Positions 15,519 to 24,293 of a stretch of DNA of 49,542 bases are shown here, in pieces; position 1 is the first letter of the stretch, and every line of letters starts with the position of its first letter. Below the pieces are notes generated by a model that was not told where the DNA came from, made no database searches, and saw only the letters and a program-made list of their open reading frames with translations. The position numbers and the translations under genes are program-made. The DNA lies in the NCBI GenBank assembly GCA_016790435.1, contig JAEUPE010000116.1:1-49542 (forward strand), in the 5' to 3' direction. Origin of the DNA: Rubrivivax sp. (GTDB lineage: Bacteria > Pseudomonadota > Gammaproteobacteria > Burkholderiales > Burkholderiaceae_C).

Positions 15519-15821
15519 GTGATCGTCGAGCAGCGCGAGCGATTCGAGCGCGAGTACGGCTGCACCGAGCGCGAATGGCGCGGCTGGATGCCCAGCGCCA
15601 CCGGCGGGCACGAATGCACCGACGATGCGCCGCAGGCCCTGAGTGTGCGCATCGGCGCCGGGCACCTGCGCCTGCAGTGGCAGGTGCTGCCGCCACGAGC
15701 CATTGCACTGCTGCGGCTGCCCCGGCTGGCTGTGCGCTTTGCGTTCGAAGGCGTGCCGCTGGACGAACGCGTGGCGTTCCTGCGCCGCTTCGACCTGCAC
15801 CTGCAGCGCGGCGGCGGCTGA
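15519..15821 (+). CDS. 100-aa protein of unknown function in the oxidoreductase operon
   Basis: Begins with GTG 15519, 42 bp after the MoaD-like gene. Sequence features: an acidic N-terminal helix (VEQRERFEREYGCTEREWRGW), a central part with His and Cys (GGHECTDDAP), then beta strands (LSVRIGAGHLRLQWQVLP, LAVRFAFEGV) and a C-terminal helix with a glycine tail (LQRGGG). No transmembrane or signal segment. Its position suggests a cofactor or assembly role for the tungsten enzyme. I do not recognise the family and assign no activity. Confidence 0.65.
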   Translation: MIVEQRERFEREYGCTEREWRGWMPSATGGHECTDDAPQALSVRIGAGHLRLQWQVLPPRAIALLRLPRLAVRFAFEGVPLDERVAFLRRFDLHLQRGGG

Positions 15822-15920
15822 GCGGGTGCCCGTCGACGCGGGCGCTGCGCGGCGGGTGGATCGCGCGCTCGACGAGGCGATGTGCGGCTCGCCCCTCGCG
15901 CGCCAGGCGCGCCTAGCCGT

Positions 15921-18173
15921 TCAGGGGCCGATGAGCCGCAACGAGACGAGCACGGCGCGCGGCGCGCCGGTCTCGTAGTGGCGGCCGTTCGCCTCGTTGA
16001 CGATGACGCTGCCCGCGAAGCGCTGGTCGAAGACGTTGTCGACGCGCAGCAACCACTCGGCCGACCACCCGCCTCCCAGCCACCCCGCAGCCGAGGCGCG
16101 ATGGCTCCAGCGCAGCCCGAGCACCGTGTACGGCCGGGCGGCCTCGGTGTTGAGGTCGTTGGCCATCAACGCACGAGCATGGCGAATCTCGGCGGCGAAT
16201 TCGCCGAGCCCCGCGTCGCGCCTGGCCGCCTCTGCGAACGCGGTTCCCCGCTGCGTGCCGGCGATGCGATTGCCGGCGGGCACCGGCACGGTGGGTGCGG
16301 CGCAGGGAATGCCGGCGCAGGTGAGGAACGTGTCGCGGTATCGCGCGTCCAGCGCCGTCGCCGAGACGGCGGTGCGCCAGGCGGGCAACGGCGCCCAGCG
16401 CGCCGCGATCTCGAGGCCACGTCGCGTGGTGCGCCCGACGTTCTGGAAGGCCGAACGGCCCCCCGCGTTCGTCGCGACGCCGATCTCGTCCGCGACACGC
16501 ACCTCGTAGAAGGCCACGTCGACCTGCAGCGTCTCGGCACGCCACTTGGCGCCGAGCTCGATCTGCTCGCTGCGCTGCGGCAGCAGCCCGGTGTTGAAGC
16601 CGCCGCCGCCGTCGGCACGGTAGGCCAGCTCGCCGAGCGTCGGTGACTCGAAGCCGCGCGCCGCCGAGGCGTGCAGCTTGAGCCCGGGCGCGGCATCGAT
16701 GCGCAGGCCCAGCACCGGGCTCGTGTAGCTGACGCGGCGCCGCCCCGAGTCGTCGCCGTTCACCGCATTGGTCGGATAGAGGTCCGTCGTCATCAGCGTC
16801 ACGCGGCCGCTGCGCACGCCAGCACCCAGCAGCCAGGCCGGCGCCAGCGACCATTCGGCCTGGGCGAAGACGTCGTCGCTGGCCGCGCGATTGACCTCGT
16901 CGCGGCGTAGCGCGCCCAGCACGCCGAGCTGCTGGCTGGGCCCCGTGCCCACGTAGTTCTCGTGACCCTTGCGGTCGTCGCGCTGCCGGTCGGCGGCCAC
17001 GCCGGCAACGACATCGACCGGGCCGAGGGCCAGCCGCCATCGGGCCTCGGCGCCGTGGAAGTCGCGCGAGAAGTCGATGACGCCGCCGCCGTGGCGGCAG
17101 TTGGCCGGTGGCGTGGCCGGCGGCACGTAGGTCTGCGCGCAGACGGCCGCGCTGCCCTGCGTGGCGGGCGCGATGGCCAGGTACTGCACCACGTCGCGCC
17201 GGCCCGCGTACGCGGCCAGTTGCACTTCGCGCAGCGCGCCCGTCTCGTAGCGGTGCTGCCAGCGGGCGCCGAATTGCGTCTGGCCGGTTGTCTTGCGCGT
17301 GTCGAACTGCGTGGCCTGCGGGGTGGTCTGCAGCGGGTCGGTGTCGAACTGCTCGCGCGTCAGCCCCAACGGGTCCTGGGCGGGCTGGTCGAGATGGTTG
17401 ACCGTGACGAGCAGCGAGTCGAGGGCCGTGGCGCGCCAGGCCAGGCGCAGGTTTGCCAGGCGCCGCTCGGCTTCGCTGTGCGGGCGGAAGCCTTCGGCCT
17501 CGAGCGCGGCCGCGCCGGCACGCAGGTCGAGCGACGGCGTGAGATGTGTCTCGCCCTGCATTCGCACCTGACGCAGACCGAACGAGCCGGCATCGACAGC
17601 GCCCTCGACGCGCGTGCCCCTGACCGGCGCGCTGAAAAGCGAGATCACACCGCCCGAGCTGTTGCCGTAGAGCACCGAGAACGGTCCGCGCAGCACCTCC
17701 ACGCGCTCGGCCCCGGCGAGATCGAAGTGCGACACCTGGCCCTGGCCATCCGGGCCACTGGCGGGAATGCCGTCGCTGTACAGCCGCAGACCGCGCACGC
17801 CGAATCCGGCCCGGGCACCGAAGCCGCGCGAACTGATCTGCAGGTCCTGCGCGTAGTTCCATCGGTTGGCGGCCACGAGGCCCGGCACACGCGCCAGGCT
17901 CTCCGACAGTTGCACCATCGGTCCGGCGGCGCGCAGATCTTCGCGGCCCACGGCGCCGATGGCGAAGGGTGCATCGGCGAGCGCACGCTCGACCACCGAA
18001 CCGGTGATGACCACCTGCGCGGGCTCGCCCACGGGCGCTGTCTGGGCCGGTGCGAGCCCGGCGCCCGACAGCGCCAGTAGCGCCAGCAACGCAGCCGCCT
18101 GCGCCATGCGCCGGCGGCGGCGGCCCCAACAGGGCGCGGGAGCGTGGAGCGAGCGATGCACTAAAGCCGGCAT
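15921..18173 (-). CDS. TonB-dependent outer-membrane receptor
   Basis: A 750-aa precursor. The Arg-rich start and hydrophobic stretch (MAQAAALLALLALSGAGLAPAQ) form a signal peptide. A TonB-box-like EPAQVVITGS is followed by the plug domain (LARVPGLVAANRWNY, ISSRGFGARAGFGVRGLRLYSDGIP, VEVLRGPFSVLYGNSSGGVI) and a beta-barrel with RGFESPTLGELAY and VDNVFDQRFAGSVIVNEANGRHYETG. It ends in LRLIGP without the usual terminal aromatic residue. The substrate is unknown. It lies inside the tungsten gene cluster, between the MoaD-side operon and the MoeB-like gene, so oxyanion or metal-chelate uptake is an inference. An in-frame ATG at 18107 is an alternative start. Confidence 0.9.
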   Translation of the reverse strand: MPALVHRSLHAPAPCWGRRRRRMAQAAALLALLALSGAGLAPAQTAPVGEPAQVVITGSVVERALADAPFAIGAVGREDLRAAGPMVQLSESLARVPGLVAANRWNYAQDLQISSRGFGARAGFGVRGLRLYSDGIPASGPDGQGQVSHFDLAGAERVEVLRGPFSVLYGNSSGGVISLFSAPVRGTRVEGAVDAGSFGLRQVRMQGETHLTPSLDLRAGAAALEAEGFRPHSEAERRLANLRLAWRATALDSLLVTVNHLDQPAQDPLGLTREQFDTDPLQTTPQATQFDTRKTTGQTQFGARWQHRYETGALREVQLAAYAGRRDVVQYLAIAPATQGSAAVCAQTYVPPATPPANCRHGGGVIDFSRDFHGAEARWRLALGPVDVVAGVAADRQRDDRKGHENYVGTGPSQQLGVLGALRRDEVNRAASDDVFAQAEWSLAPAWLLGAGVRSGRVTLMTTDLYPTNAVNGDDSGRRRVSYTSPVLGLRIDAAPGLKLHASAARGFESPTLGELAYRADGGGGFNTGLLPQRSEQIELGAKWRAETLQVDVAFYEVRVADEIGVATNAGGRSAFQNVGRTTRRGLEIAARWAPLPAWRTAVSATALDARYRDTFLTCAGIPCAAPTVPVPAGNRIAGTQRGTAFAEAARRDAGLGEFAAEIRHARALMANDLNTEAARPYTVLGLRWSHRASAAGWLGGGWSAEWLLRVDNVFDQRFAGSVIVNEANGRHYETGAPRAVLVSLRLIGP

Positions 18174-18328
18174 GCCACGAATGTCCGGGATGGCCCTGGC
18201 GCCGCCTAGCTAGGGCAAGCCCGCCGGGGCCGCGCCGGTATGCAGGCCACCCTCGTGGGGAGCGCGCTGCATCGCCGGCCGGGCCGCTTTACCATCCCGG
18301 CCCGTCCGATCGTCCCCGGAGCGTGACA

Positions 18329-19102
18329 ATGCACGCAATGAACGACGACCAGTTGCTGCGCTACTCGCGCCACGTGCTGCTCGACGACATCGGCATCGAA
18401 GGGCAGCAGCGCCTGCTCGACGCGCACGCCCTTGTCATCGGCGCCGGCGGGCTCGGTTCGCCCGTGGCGCTGTACCTGGGCACCGCGGGTGTCGGCCGGC
18501 TCACGCTCGTCGACCACGACACGGTCGACCTCACCAATCTGCAGCGGCAGATTGCCCACAACCTGTCGCGCGTCGGCCAGCCCAAGGCCGACTCGGCGCG
18601 GCAGACCATCGCCGCCATCAACCCCGACGTGCAGGTGCGCGCGCTGCGCCAACGCGCCGATGCGGCGCTGCTGGCGCAGTGGGTGGCGGAAGTGGACGTG
18701 GTGCTCGACTGCAGCGACAACTTCGCCACGCGCCACGCCGTCAACGAGGCCTGCGTACGCGCCGGCAAGCCGCTCGTCAGCGGCGCGGCCATCGGCTTCG
18801 ACGGGCAGATCTCCGTCTACGACAGCCGTGCCGGCACGGGGCCCTGCTATGCGTGCCTCTTTCCGCCCGGCGCGTCCTTCGAGGAGACGGCCTGCGCGAC
18901 GATGGGCGTGTTCGCGCCGCTGGTGGGCATCATTGGCACCATGCAGGCGGCCGAGGCGCTGAAGCTGCTGGCCGGCGTGGGCACCTCGCTGGCAGGCCGG
19001 CTGCTGATGCTCGATGCGCGCACGATGCACTGGGACGAGATCAGGATCGCCCGCCAGGCCGGGTGCCCCGTCTGCGCGTCTGAGGTCGGCGAGCGCCACT
19101 GA
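18329..19102 (+). CDS. moeB: MoeB/ThiF/HesA-family adenylyltransferase
   Basis: A 257-aa E1-like enzyme that adenylates the C-terminal Gly-Gly of MoaD/ThiS-type proteins. Seen: LLRYSRHVLLDDIGIEGQQRL start, nucleotide motif GAGGLGS (38-44), DTVDLTNLQRQ, catalytic CSDN (Asp129), SGAAIGFDGQ, and the structural zinc site Cys173/Cys176 with Cys246/Cys249. The length agrees with E. coli MoeB (249). ATG 18329 has GGAG seven bases upstream; a second ATG lies nine bases later. It is divergently arranged with the TonB receptor and close to the MoaD-like gene, so it probably serves the tungsten pterin cofactor, though a general role in molybdopterin or thiamine synthesis is possible. Confidence 0.9.
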   Translation: MHAMNDDQLLRYSRHVLLDDIGIEGQQRLLDAHALVIGAGGLGSPVALYLGTAGVGRLTLVDHDTVDLTNLQRQIAHNLSRVGQPKADSARQTIAAINPDVQVRALRQRADAALLAQWVAEVDVVLDCSDNFATRHAVNEACVRAGKPLVSGAAIGFDGQISVYDSRAGTGPCYACLFPPGASFEETACATMGVFAPLVGIIGTMQAAEALKLLAGVGTSLAGRLLMLDARTMHWDEIRIARQAGCPVCASEVGERH

Positions 19103-19138
19103 GCGACGCGCGGCATGCGCCCGCCTCAGGCGCCCGCC

Positions 19139-19936
19139 TCAGGCGGCCGGCGCCGGGGCCGCCGCAGCCGCCGCCTGCACGGGGTTGCGCTGCACGTGCC
19201 ACTCCATCAGCCTTCGCATCAGGCCGAGGGAGGCCCAATGCAGCTGGATGAGGCCGAGCATGCCGTTGCGATGCAGCTCGCCGAGCACGTTGTCAGGCAG
19301 CACCTGTGCCTTCTCGGCGTCGACGGTGAGGAAGCCGTCGACGCTGTGCTGGCGCCCATTAGGCAACGTGGCGTCGAAGCGCATGTCGCGCAGCAGGTCG
19401 AGCTCGAGCAGGCGGCGGCCGAAGTTGCGCGTGGCCTGGATCTCCCCCTCGAGCACCTCCAGGTGCTGCTGCATCGCCTTCAGCAACTCGGCCGGCTGGC
19501 CCTCGGGGGTGAAAAGCGGCTGGCCAATCTCGTTGCCCGCGCCAGGCCAGGACATGTCGACGCACACCGCGAAGCGCTGCTCGTCGACGCGGCCGATGCA
19601 GAACGGATAGGCCTGCAGCACCGCCGGCTTGTAGGCCGCACGCCAGGCCTGGGGCTGGCCTGGCGGCGCCGGCTCGGTGAGGTAGAGGTTCTGCTCGGAA
19701 CCCACGCCGAGCACGGCGATGGGGGCGATCTGGTCGCGCCCGTCGGCCTCGCGTCCGGCGCGCACGAAGACGATCGGGAACTCCTTGCACGCGTCGGAGA
19801 ACTCGGTGGCAGCCACGAAAACGGCGTTCAGGCGCGAAGCCACCGACCAGTCGGTCACCGGGAAGGCGATCTTCAGCTGGCCGTGTTTCTGGGGTTCCAG
19901 CGGCACGGGCTGGCGGTGCAGGTGCGGGTTGATCAA
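19139..19936 (-). CDS. SapC-family protein
   Basis: A 265-aa protein starting with TTG 19936, which has GGAGAG upstream and overlaps the stop of the transporter gene (TTGA). The SapC pattern is visible: PVTDWSVASRLNAVFVAATEFSDACKEFPIVFVR near the N-terminus, then LQAYPFCIG, FAVCVDMSW, LFTPEGQPAELLKAMQQHL, and a C-terminal IQLHWASLGLMRRLMEWH. The family was named from surface-layer-associated proteins, but its function is not established. The tail is Ala/Pro-rich. Translational coupling with the CNNM/CBS transporter upstream suggests co-expression. Confidence 0.8.
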   Translation of the reverse strand: MINPHLHRQPVPLEPQKHGQLKIAFPVTDWSVASRLNAVFVAATEFSDACKEFPIVFVRAGREADGRDQIAPIAVLGVGSEQNLYLTEPAPPGQPQAWRAAYKPAVLQAYPFCIGRVDEQRFAVCVDMSWPGAGNEIGQPLFTPEGQPAELLKAMQQHLEVLEGEIQATRNFGRRLLELDLLRDMRFDATLPNGRQHSVDGFLTVDAEKAQVLPDNVLGELHRNGMLGLIQLHWASLGLMRRLMEWHVQRNPVQAAAAAAPAPAA

Positions 19937-21258
19937 GAACTCTCTCCGAGAGGGCTGGGGATGGAGGACGGGTGGGTTTCGAGCGGCGCGACCAGCACCT
20001 TGTCGACCCGCTTGCCGTCGAGGTCCACGACCTCGAAGCGCCAGCCGCCCCACTGCACGGCGTCGGTGGTGCGGGGCAGGCGGCCGAGCAGGAGCATGAT
20101 CATGCCAGCCAGCGTGTTGTAGCGGCCACGGTCCTCCTCGGGGAGTTCCTTGATCTCCAGGCGGTCCTTCAGCTCGGGCACCGGGATGAGCCCGTCCATG
20201 AGCCAGCTGCCGTCGGGCCGGCGCACAGCCCAGGCGTCGTCGTCGGCGGGGGTGGCGAACTCGCCGGTGATGGCCTCGAGCAGGTCGCGCTCGGTGATCA
20301 CGCCTTGCACGGCGCCGTATTCGTCGACGACGAACACGAGGTCGGCGCTGCTGCGGCGGAAGTGATCGAGCAGCTCCATGCCCGACAGCGTCTCGGGCAC
20401 GAAGACCGGCGCTTCGATGAGCGCGGCGATGTCCGGCGACTCGCCGCGCGCCAGCGGCGGCAGCAGCTTGTGCAGCCCGAGCACGCCGACCACGTCGTCG
20501 AGCGAGCCTCGGCACACCGGCAGGCGCGTGTGGCCGCTTTCCATCACGCGCTGCACCAGGGTCTCGAAGGGGCCGTCGAGCTCGATCCACTGGATTTCGG
20601 CGCGCGGGATCATCATCGAGCCGATCTGGCGGTCGTCGAGCCGGAAGACGTTGCGCACCATCTGGTGCTCCTGGCGCTCGATGATCCCGGCGTCGACCCC
20701 TTCTTCCAGGCTGGCGGCGATCTCCTCCTGCGTCACGGCGCGCGCCGTGTCGGCGCGAATGCCGATGAGCCGCAGCACGGCCTCCGTGGCCAGGCTCAGG
20801 AAGCCCACGAGCGGGCGCGTCGCCGTCGACAGCGCCATCATCGGCGGCGCAACCAGCCTCGCCACCGTTTCCGGATAGAGCTGCCCCAGGCGCTTGGGTA
20901 CGAGCTCACCGAAGATGATGGTGAGGATCGTGATCAGCACCACCACGAGCGCCGTCGCCGCATAGGCCGCAGTGCCCACACCGATGCCGAACTGCACCGT
21001 CAGCCAGGTGGCCAACGGCGCGGCGAAGGCGGCCTCGCCGACGATGCCGTTGAGCACGCCGATGGAGGTGATGCCGATCTGCACCGTGGAGAGGAACTTG
21101 GTCGGGTGCTCGTGCAGGTCCATCGCCGCCTGCGCGCCGTGCTCCCCGGCTTCGACCATGACCTGCAGCCGCGCCTTGCGGCTGGCCGACAGCGCCATCT
21201 CGGACATGGCGAACAGGCCGTTGATGAGGATCAGCAGGACGACAAGGGTGGGTTCCAT
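19933..21258 (-). CDS. CNNM/CBS/CorC-domain transporter (HlyC/CorC family)
   Basis: A 441-aa membrane protein from ATG 21258. The N-terminal DUF21/CNNM domain has three to four membrane helices (LVVLLILINGLFAMSEMALS, ATWLTVQFGIGVGTAAYAATALVVVLITILTIIFGELVPK). A CBS-pair domain (about 205-330, MIPRAEIQWIELDG ... VFVVDEYGAVQGVITERDLLEAI) and a C-terminal CorC_HlyC domain (GRYNTLAGMIMLLLGRLP ... WRFEVVDLDGKRVDKVLV) follow. The family handles divalent cations, mainly magnesium efflux, although it was first called hemolysin. The longer upstream reading frame is not used, because the natural N-terminus MEPTLVVLL starts the first helix. Confidence 0.92.
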   Translation of the reverse strand: MEPTLVVLLILINGLFAMSEMALSASRKARLQVMVEAGEHGAQAAMDLHEHPTKFLSTVQIGITSIGVLNGIVGEAAFAAPLATWLTVQFGIGVGTAAYAATALVVVLITILTIIFGELVPKRLGQLYPETVARLVAPPMMALSTATRPLVGFLSLATEAVLRLIGIRADTARAVTQEEIAASLEEGVDAGIIERQEHQMVRNVFRLDDRQIGSMMIPRAEIQWIELDGPFETLVQRVMESGHTRLPVCRGSLDDVVGVLGLHKLLPPLARGESPDIAALIEAPVFVPETLSGMELLDHFRRSSADLVFVVDEYGAVQGVITERDLLEAITGEFATPADDDAWAVRRPDGSWLMDGLIPVPELKDRLEIKELPEEDRGRYNTLAGMIMLLLGRLPRTTDAVQWGGWRFEVVDLDGKRVDKVLVAPLETHPSSIPSPLGESS

Positions 21259-21346
21259 GCGCACCGCACGGCCGGAACGACGTGCGAGGCATCGCGTTCC
21301 GCGGCGGAGAGGGATTCGGGGGCCGGCAGCGTAGCAGAATCGGTGC

Positions 21347-22171
21347 ATGCTCTATCTCGTGGGCGACCTGCAAGGCTGCGACGACGCCCTCGAGCGGCTG
21401 CTTTCCCTGATCGACTTCTCGCCTTCGCGTGCGCGGCTGGTCGTCCTCGGCGACCTCGTCAACCGAGGCCCGGGCTCGCTCGCGGTGCTGCGGCGGTTGC
21501 GCGGCTTCGGCGACGCCGCCACCTGTCTTCTCGGCAACCACGACCTGCACCTGCTCGCCGTGGCACATGGTGCCCGCACGCTCCACCGCGGCGACACCTT
21601 CGGCGAAGTGCTGGCCGACGCCGACCGCCAATCACACCTCGAATGGCTGCGCACGCGGCCGCTGGCCTGCGAGGCGGCGGGCTGGCTCTGCGTGCATGCC
21701 GGCGTCGTGCCGCAGTGGAATGCCCACGACACGCTGGCGCTCGCCGACGAAGTCAGTGCGATGCTGCGTGGGCCGGGCCTGCCGGACTTCCTGCACGCGA
21801 TGTACTGCGACACGCCCACGCGCTGGGCGCCCGACCTGCACGGCCTTGAAAGATGGCGCTTCGTCGTCAACGTGCTCACGCGCATCCGCTTCTGCTCGCC
21901 CGAGGGCGAACTCGACCTCAAGACCAAGGAGGGCAGTGCGGCAGCCCGTCCTGGCTTCATGCCCTGGTTCGAAGTACCGGGAAGGCGCAGCGCCGGCCAA
22001 CCAGTGGCCTGCGGCCACTGGAGCACGCTCGGCCTCGTTCAGCGCCCCGACCTGCTGGCCATCGACACCGGTTGCGTGTGGGGCGGCGCACTGACGGCCG
22101 TGCGCGTGGACGGTGGCCGGCGCGAACTCGTGCAGGTGCCCTGCGCGGGGCACCTGCAACCTGGCCCGTGA
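21347..22171 (+). CDS. apaH: Symmetrical bis(5'-nucleosyl)-tetraphosphatase ApaH
   Basis: A 274-aa metallophosphatase that cuts Ap4A into two ADP. The metal site motifs are clear: GDLQG at the N-terminus, GDLVNRGP (35-42) and GNHD (63-66), followed by LCVHAGVVPQW and GHWSTLGL with IDTGCVWGG. The length matches E. coli ApaH (280). It is transcribed divergently from the transporter gene, with 88 bp between the starts. No ksgA/apaG neighbours are present, unlike in enterobacteria. Confidence 0.95.
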   Translation: MLYLVGDLQGCDDALERLLSLIDFSPSRARLVVLGDLVNRGPGSLAVLRRLRGFGDAATCLLGNHDLHLLAVAHGARTLHRGDTFGEVLADADRQSHLEWLRTRPLACEAAGWLCVHAGVVPQWNAHDTLALADEVSAMLRGPGLPDFLHAMYCDTPTRWAPDLHGLERWRFVVNVLTRIRFCSPEGELDLKTKEGSAAARPGFMPWFEVPGRRSAGQPVACGHWSTLGLVQRPDLLAIDTGCVWGGALTAVRVDGGRRELVQVPCAGHLQPGP

Positions 22172-22329
22172 GGGCTGCACCGGGCGGGTGCGTCGACGCA
22201 GGTCCAAGCATCGTCCGAGGTGGCGGTTCCAAGGTCCAGGGCGAACGGGCCAGGCGCGCCAGTCGCTACCGTGCGTGCTGCGGCCGCGTGAACGCGGCGG
22301 ACACGGCAGAATCCGGGCAGCCGTTCAAT

Positions 22330-22414
22330 GGAAGCGTGGCCGAGCGGTTTAAGGCACCGGTCTTGAAAACCGGCGACGGGCAACCGTCCGTGAGTTCGAA
22401 TCTCACCGCTTCCG
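22330..22414 (+). tRNA. tRNA-Ser (anticodon UGA)
   Basis: The acceptor arm GGAAGCG pairs with CGCTTCC. The anticodon arm CCGGT-CTTGAAA-ACCGG gives anticodon TGA. The long variable arm (CGACGGGCAACCGTCCG) typical of serine tRNA is present, and the T arm is GTGAG-TTCGAAT-CTCAC. The discriminator base is G, and CCA is not encoded. Total about 85 bases. Confidence 0.96.
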
Positions 22415-22468
22415 CCGCGATGCTGCGCGACCCTCGCGCAACCCGAGCACCATCAGCACATTGGGCGG

Positions 22469-24181
22469 CTAGGGCAACGGCACGATCCGATATCGCGTCG
22501 GGTCTGCCGCCACGATGCGGTCGGCCGCCCGGGCGTCGCCCTCGCCGCGCTCGCGGGTGAGTACGTCTTCCACCGTGGCCGTGCCGCGGATGTATTGGCC
22601 AAAGGCGCGCTGCGTGCTGTCACTGACGCGCGAGCGTTCGGCGTGGCCGCCGGTGACGATGCGGCTCGTCTCGCGCATGCTGGCCAGCGCCGCATCCATG
22701 CGGGCGCGGAAGACCTCGGGGTTCACGCTCCAGCTCTTCCACGCCTCCCACATCGTCGGCATCAACGCCTCGAAGCGCTCGCGATGCAGCAGCACCATCG
22801 ACTTGTACAGCGTGTAGGTCTGGCGGTCGGTGGGCATCACGTGCACCATCACGAGCCCGCGGTGCGGCACGGCACGGCCGGTGCTGGTGTGCACGAAGTC
22901 CACCAGCACGTACGCGGCCTGTCCGCCGGGCACTCCGCTGGGCGACGGCGTGCTCTCCAGCACCTGGATGTCGCGTGCGCCCATGCGGCTGCTGGCCGAG
23001 GCGAGCCAGCCCTTGAGCATCGTCGCCGGATCGGCATAGGCGTGGTGGAAGACTCGCGGGTCGGGGTAGGCCCCGGGCACGGCGGCAAACTCGGCGCAAC
23101 CCAGCGCCAGGTAGCCCACGGCCGAGGCGGCCTCGACGCAGCCCTGGAAGGCGCCCGTCACCTGCCAGCCCTGCGGCAGGCCGATGGTGCCGCTGCCAAA
23201 ACTCACCCGCTGAAGCGCAAGCGTGCGCGGCGCGCCACCCGGCGTGGCACCCGCACCGGCGCCCGCCATCTCGCCCGCCACCTGGCGCATGAAGGCGCTG
23301 TGGCTGCGCGGGAAGGTGCCGGCGTCGTCCACCAGCAGCCACGCCGTGCCCTGGCCCGCGAGCACGAGCACGGCGCCGCGTGCCGGCCGCCCGCCCATAT
23401 CGAAGGTGAAGAAGGCTTCGCTGAACTGTCCCTGCAGGTCGCCGAAGGCGCTCTGCCAGCGCAAGCGAGCGTCCAGGCGCTGCGCCGCTCGCTGGCCCCC
23501 TTCGCGCAGCATGGCCTCGAGCGAGGCCGGACGCACGGTCAACGGCACCACCTGCGGTCCGGCGCCGCCGCGCCCACCCTGGCGCTCCTGGCCACCGAGG
23601 CCAGCGGAAGGCAGCGACGGCTGCGCAGGCGGGGCCACCGCTGTCATGTCGACGGTGAAGCTGGCTGCCACGCGATCCATCAACGGCAGCAGCGCGCGCC
23701 CGTCGGCCATCGGCATGCTCTGCACCATCAACCAAGCGTCGGGACCGAAGCCGGCCCAGAGATAGCGCACGGAGACTTCGGCGCCGCGTGGGTCGACACC
23801 CTGCGCCACCAACGCCTGTGCAGGCCGGCCGCCGAGCGCGCCCACCCCCTGCCCGCGTGGCTGCGCTTTGCGCAACTGCGCCAGCATCTGGTCGACGATC
23901 GGGCGCACGCGGCCCGGGTCGGCGCCTGCACCGGGGATGCGCATCCACGACACGAAGGCACCGCCACCGCCGATCAAGGAGCTGACGCCATTGGCGTGCT
24001 CGAGCCGCCAGCCCTCCGGCGCGTCGACGCCGACCGGCGCACGCGGGTCGCGCAGCGGCGCGGCGACAGCCGAAATCCAGGGGCCGAGGGCGCACAGCGC
24101 CACGGCGATGCAGGCCAGGGCACGGGCTGAGCGTCCACGGGCCCGCCGCGGCGTCACGGCAGCAAGAGAAGTGCAAGGCAT
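22469..24181 (-). CDS. Large exported protein of unknown function
   Basis: About 570 aa from ATG 24181 (AGGA upstream). The signal peptide is clear: an Arg-rich start, then ALACIAVALCALGPWISAVAA, probably cleaved after AVAA. Two similar halves are suggested: GWRLEHANGVSSLI and IGLPQGWQVTGAFQGCVEA each open a beta-rich region with QVxxM-type helices after them. The middle has a Pro/Gly/Gln-rich linker (PAQPSLPSAGLGGQERQGGRGG). The C-terminal part is helical (ALMPTMWEAWKSWSVNPEVFRARMDAALASM) and ends with ADPTRYRIVPLP. No catalytic motif is recognised. It stands alone, between tRNA-Ser and a membrane protein gene. Confidence 0.75.
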   Translation of the reverse strand: MPCTSLAAVTPRRARGRSARALACIAVALCALGPWISAVAAPLRDPRAPVGVDAPEGWRLEHANGVSSLIGGGGAFVSWMRIPGAGADPGRVRPIVDQMLAQLRKAQPRGQGVGALGGRPAQALVAQGVDPRGAEVSVRYLWAGFGPDAWLMVQSMPMADGRALLPLMDRVAASFTVDMTAVAPPAQPSLPSAGLGGQERQGGRGGAGPQVVPLTVRPASLEAMLREGGQRAAQRLDARLRWQSAFGDLQGQFSEAFFTFDMGGRPARGAVLVLAGQGTAWLLVDDAGTFPRSHSAFMRQVAGEMAGAGAGATPGGAPRTLALQRVSFGSGTIGLPQGWQVTGAFQGCVEAASAVGYLALGCAEFAAVPGAYPDPRVFHHAYADPATMLKGWLASASSRMGARDIQVLESTPSPSGVPGGQAAYVLVDFVHTSTGRAVPHRGLVMVHVMPTDRQTYTLYKSMVLLHRERFEALMPTMWEAWKSWSVNPEVFRARMDAALASMRETSRIVTGGHAERSRVSDSTQRAFGQYIRGTATVEDVLTRERGEGDARAADRIVAADPTRYRIVPLP

Positions 24182-24293
24182 CGCCGCATTGTCCTGGCGA
24201 CACGCCGCGCCGCCGCGTGAACTGCGGCGCACCGCCGCGGGCACTGACCGACGCCCGCGGTGAGGGCGACCGGCGCAGCCGCGGTGCCGGCCG

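Noticed and set aside
13713-15800. 695-codon minus-strand open frame
   Set aside because: It lies opposite aorC and the MoaD-like gene, both of which have clear motifs.
22115-22560. Open frames running through the tRNA-Ser region
   Set aside because: The tRNA is complete and its sequence explains the conservation; the frames have no ribosome binding site or family motif.
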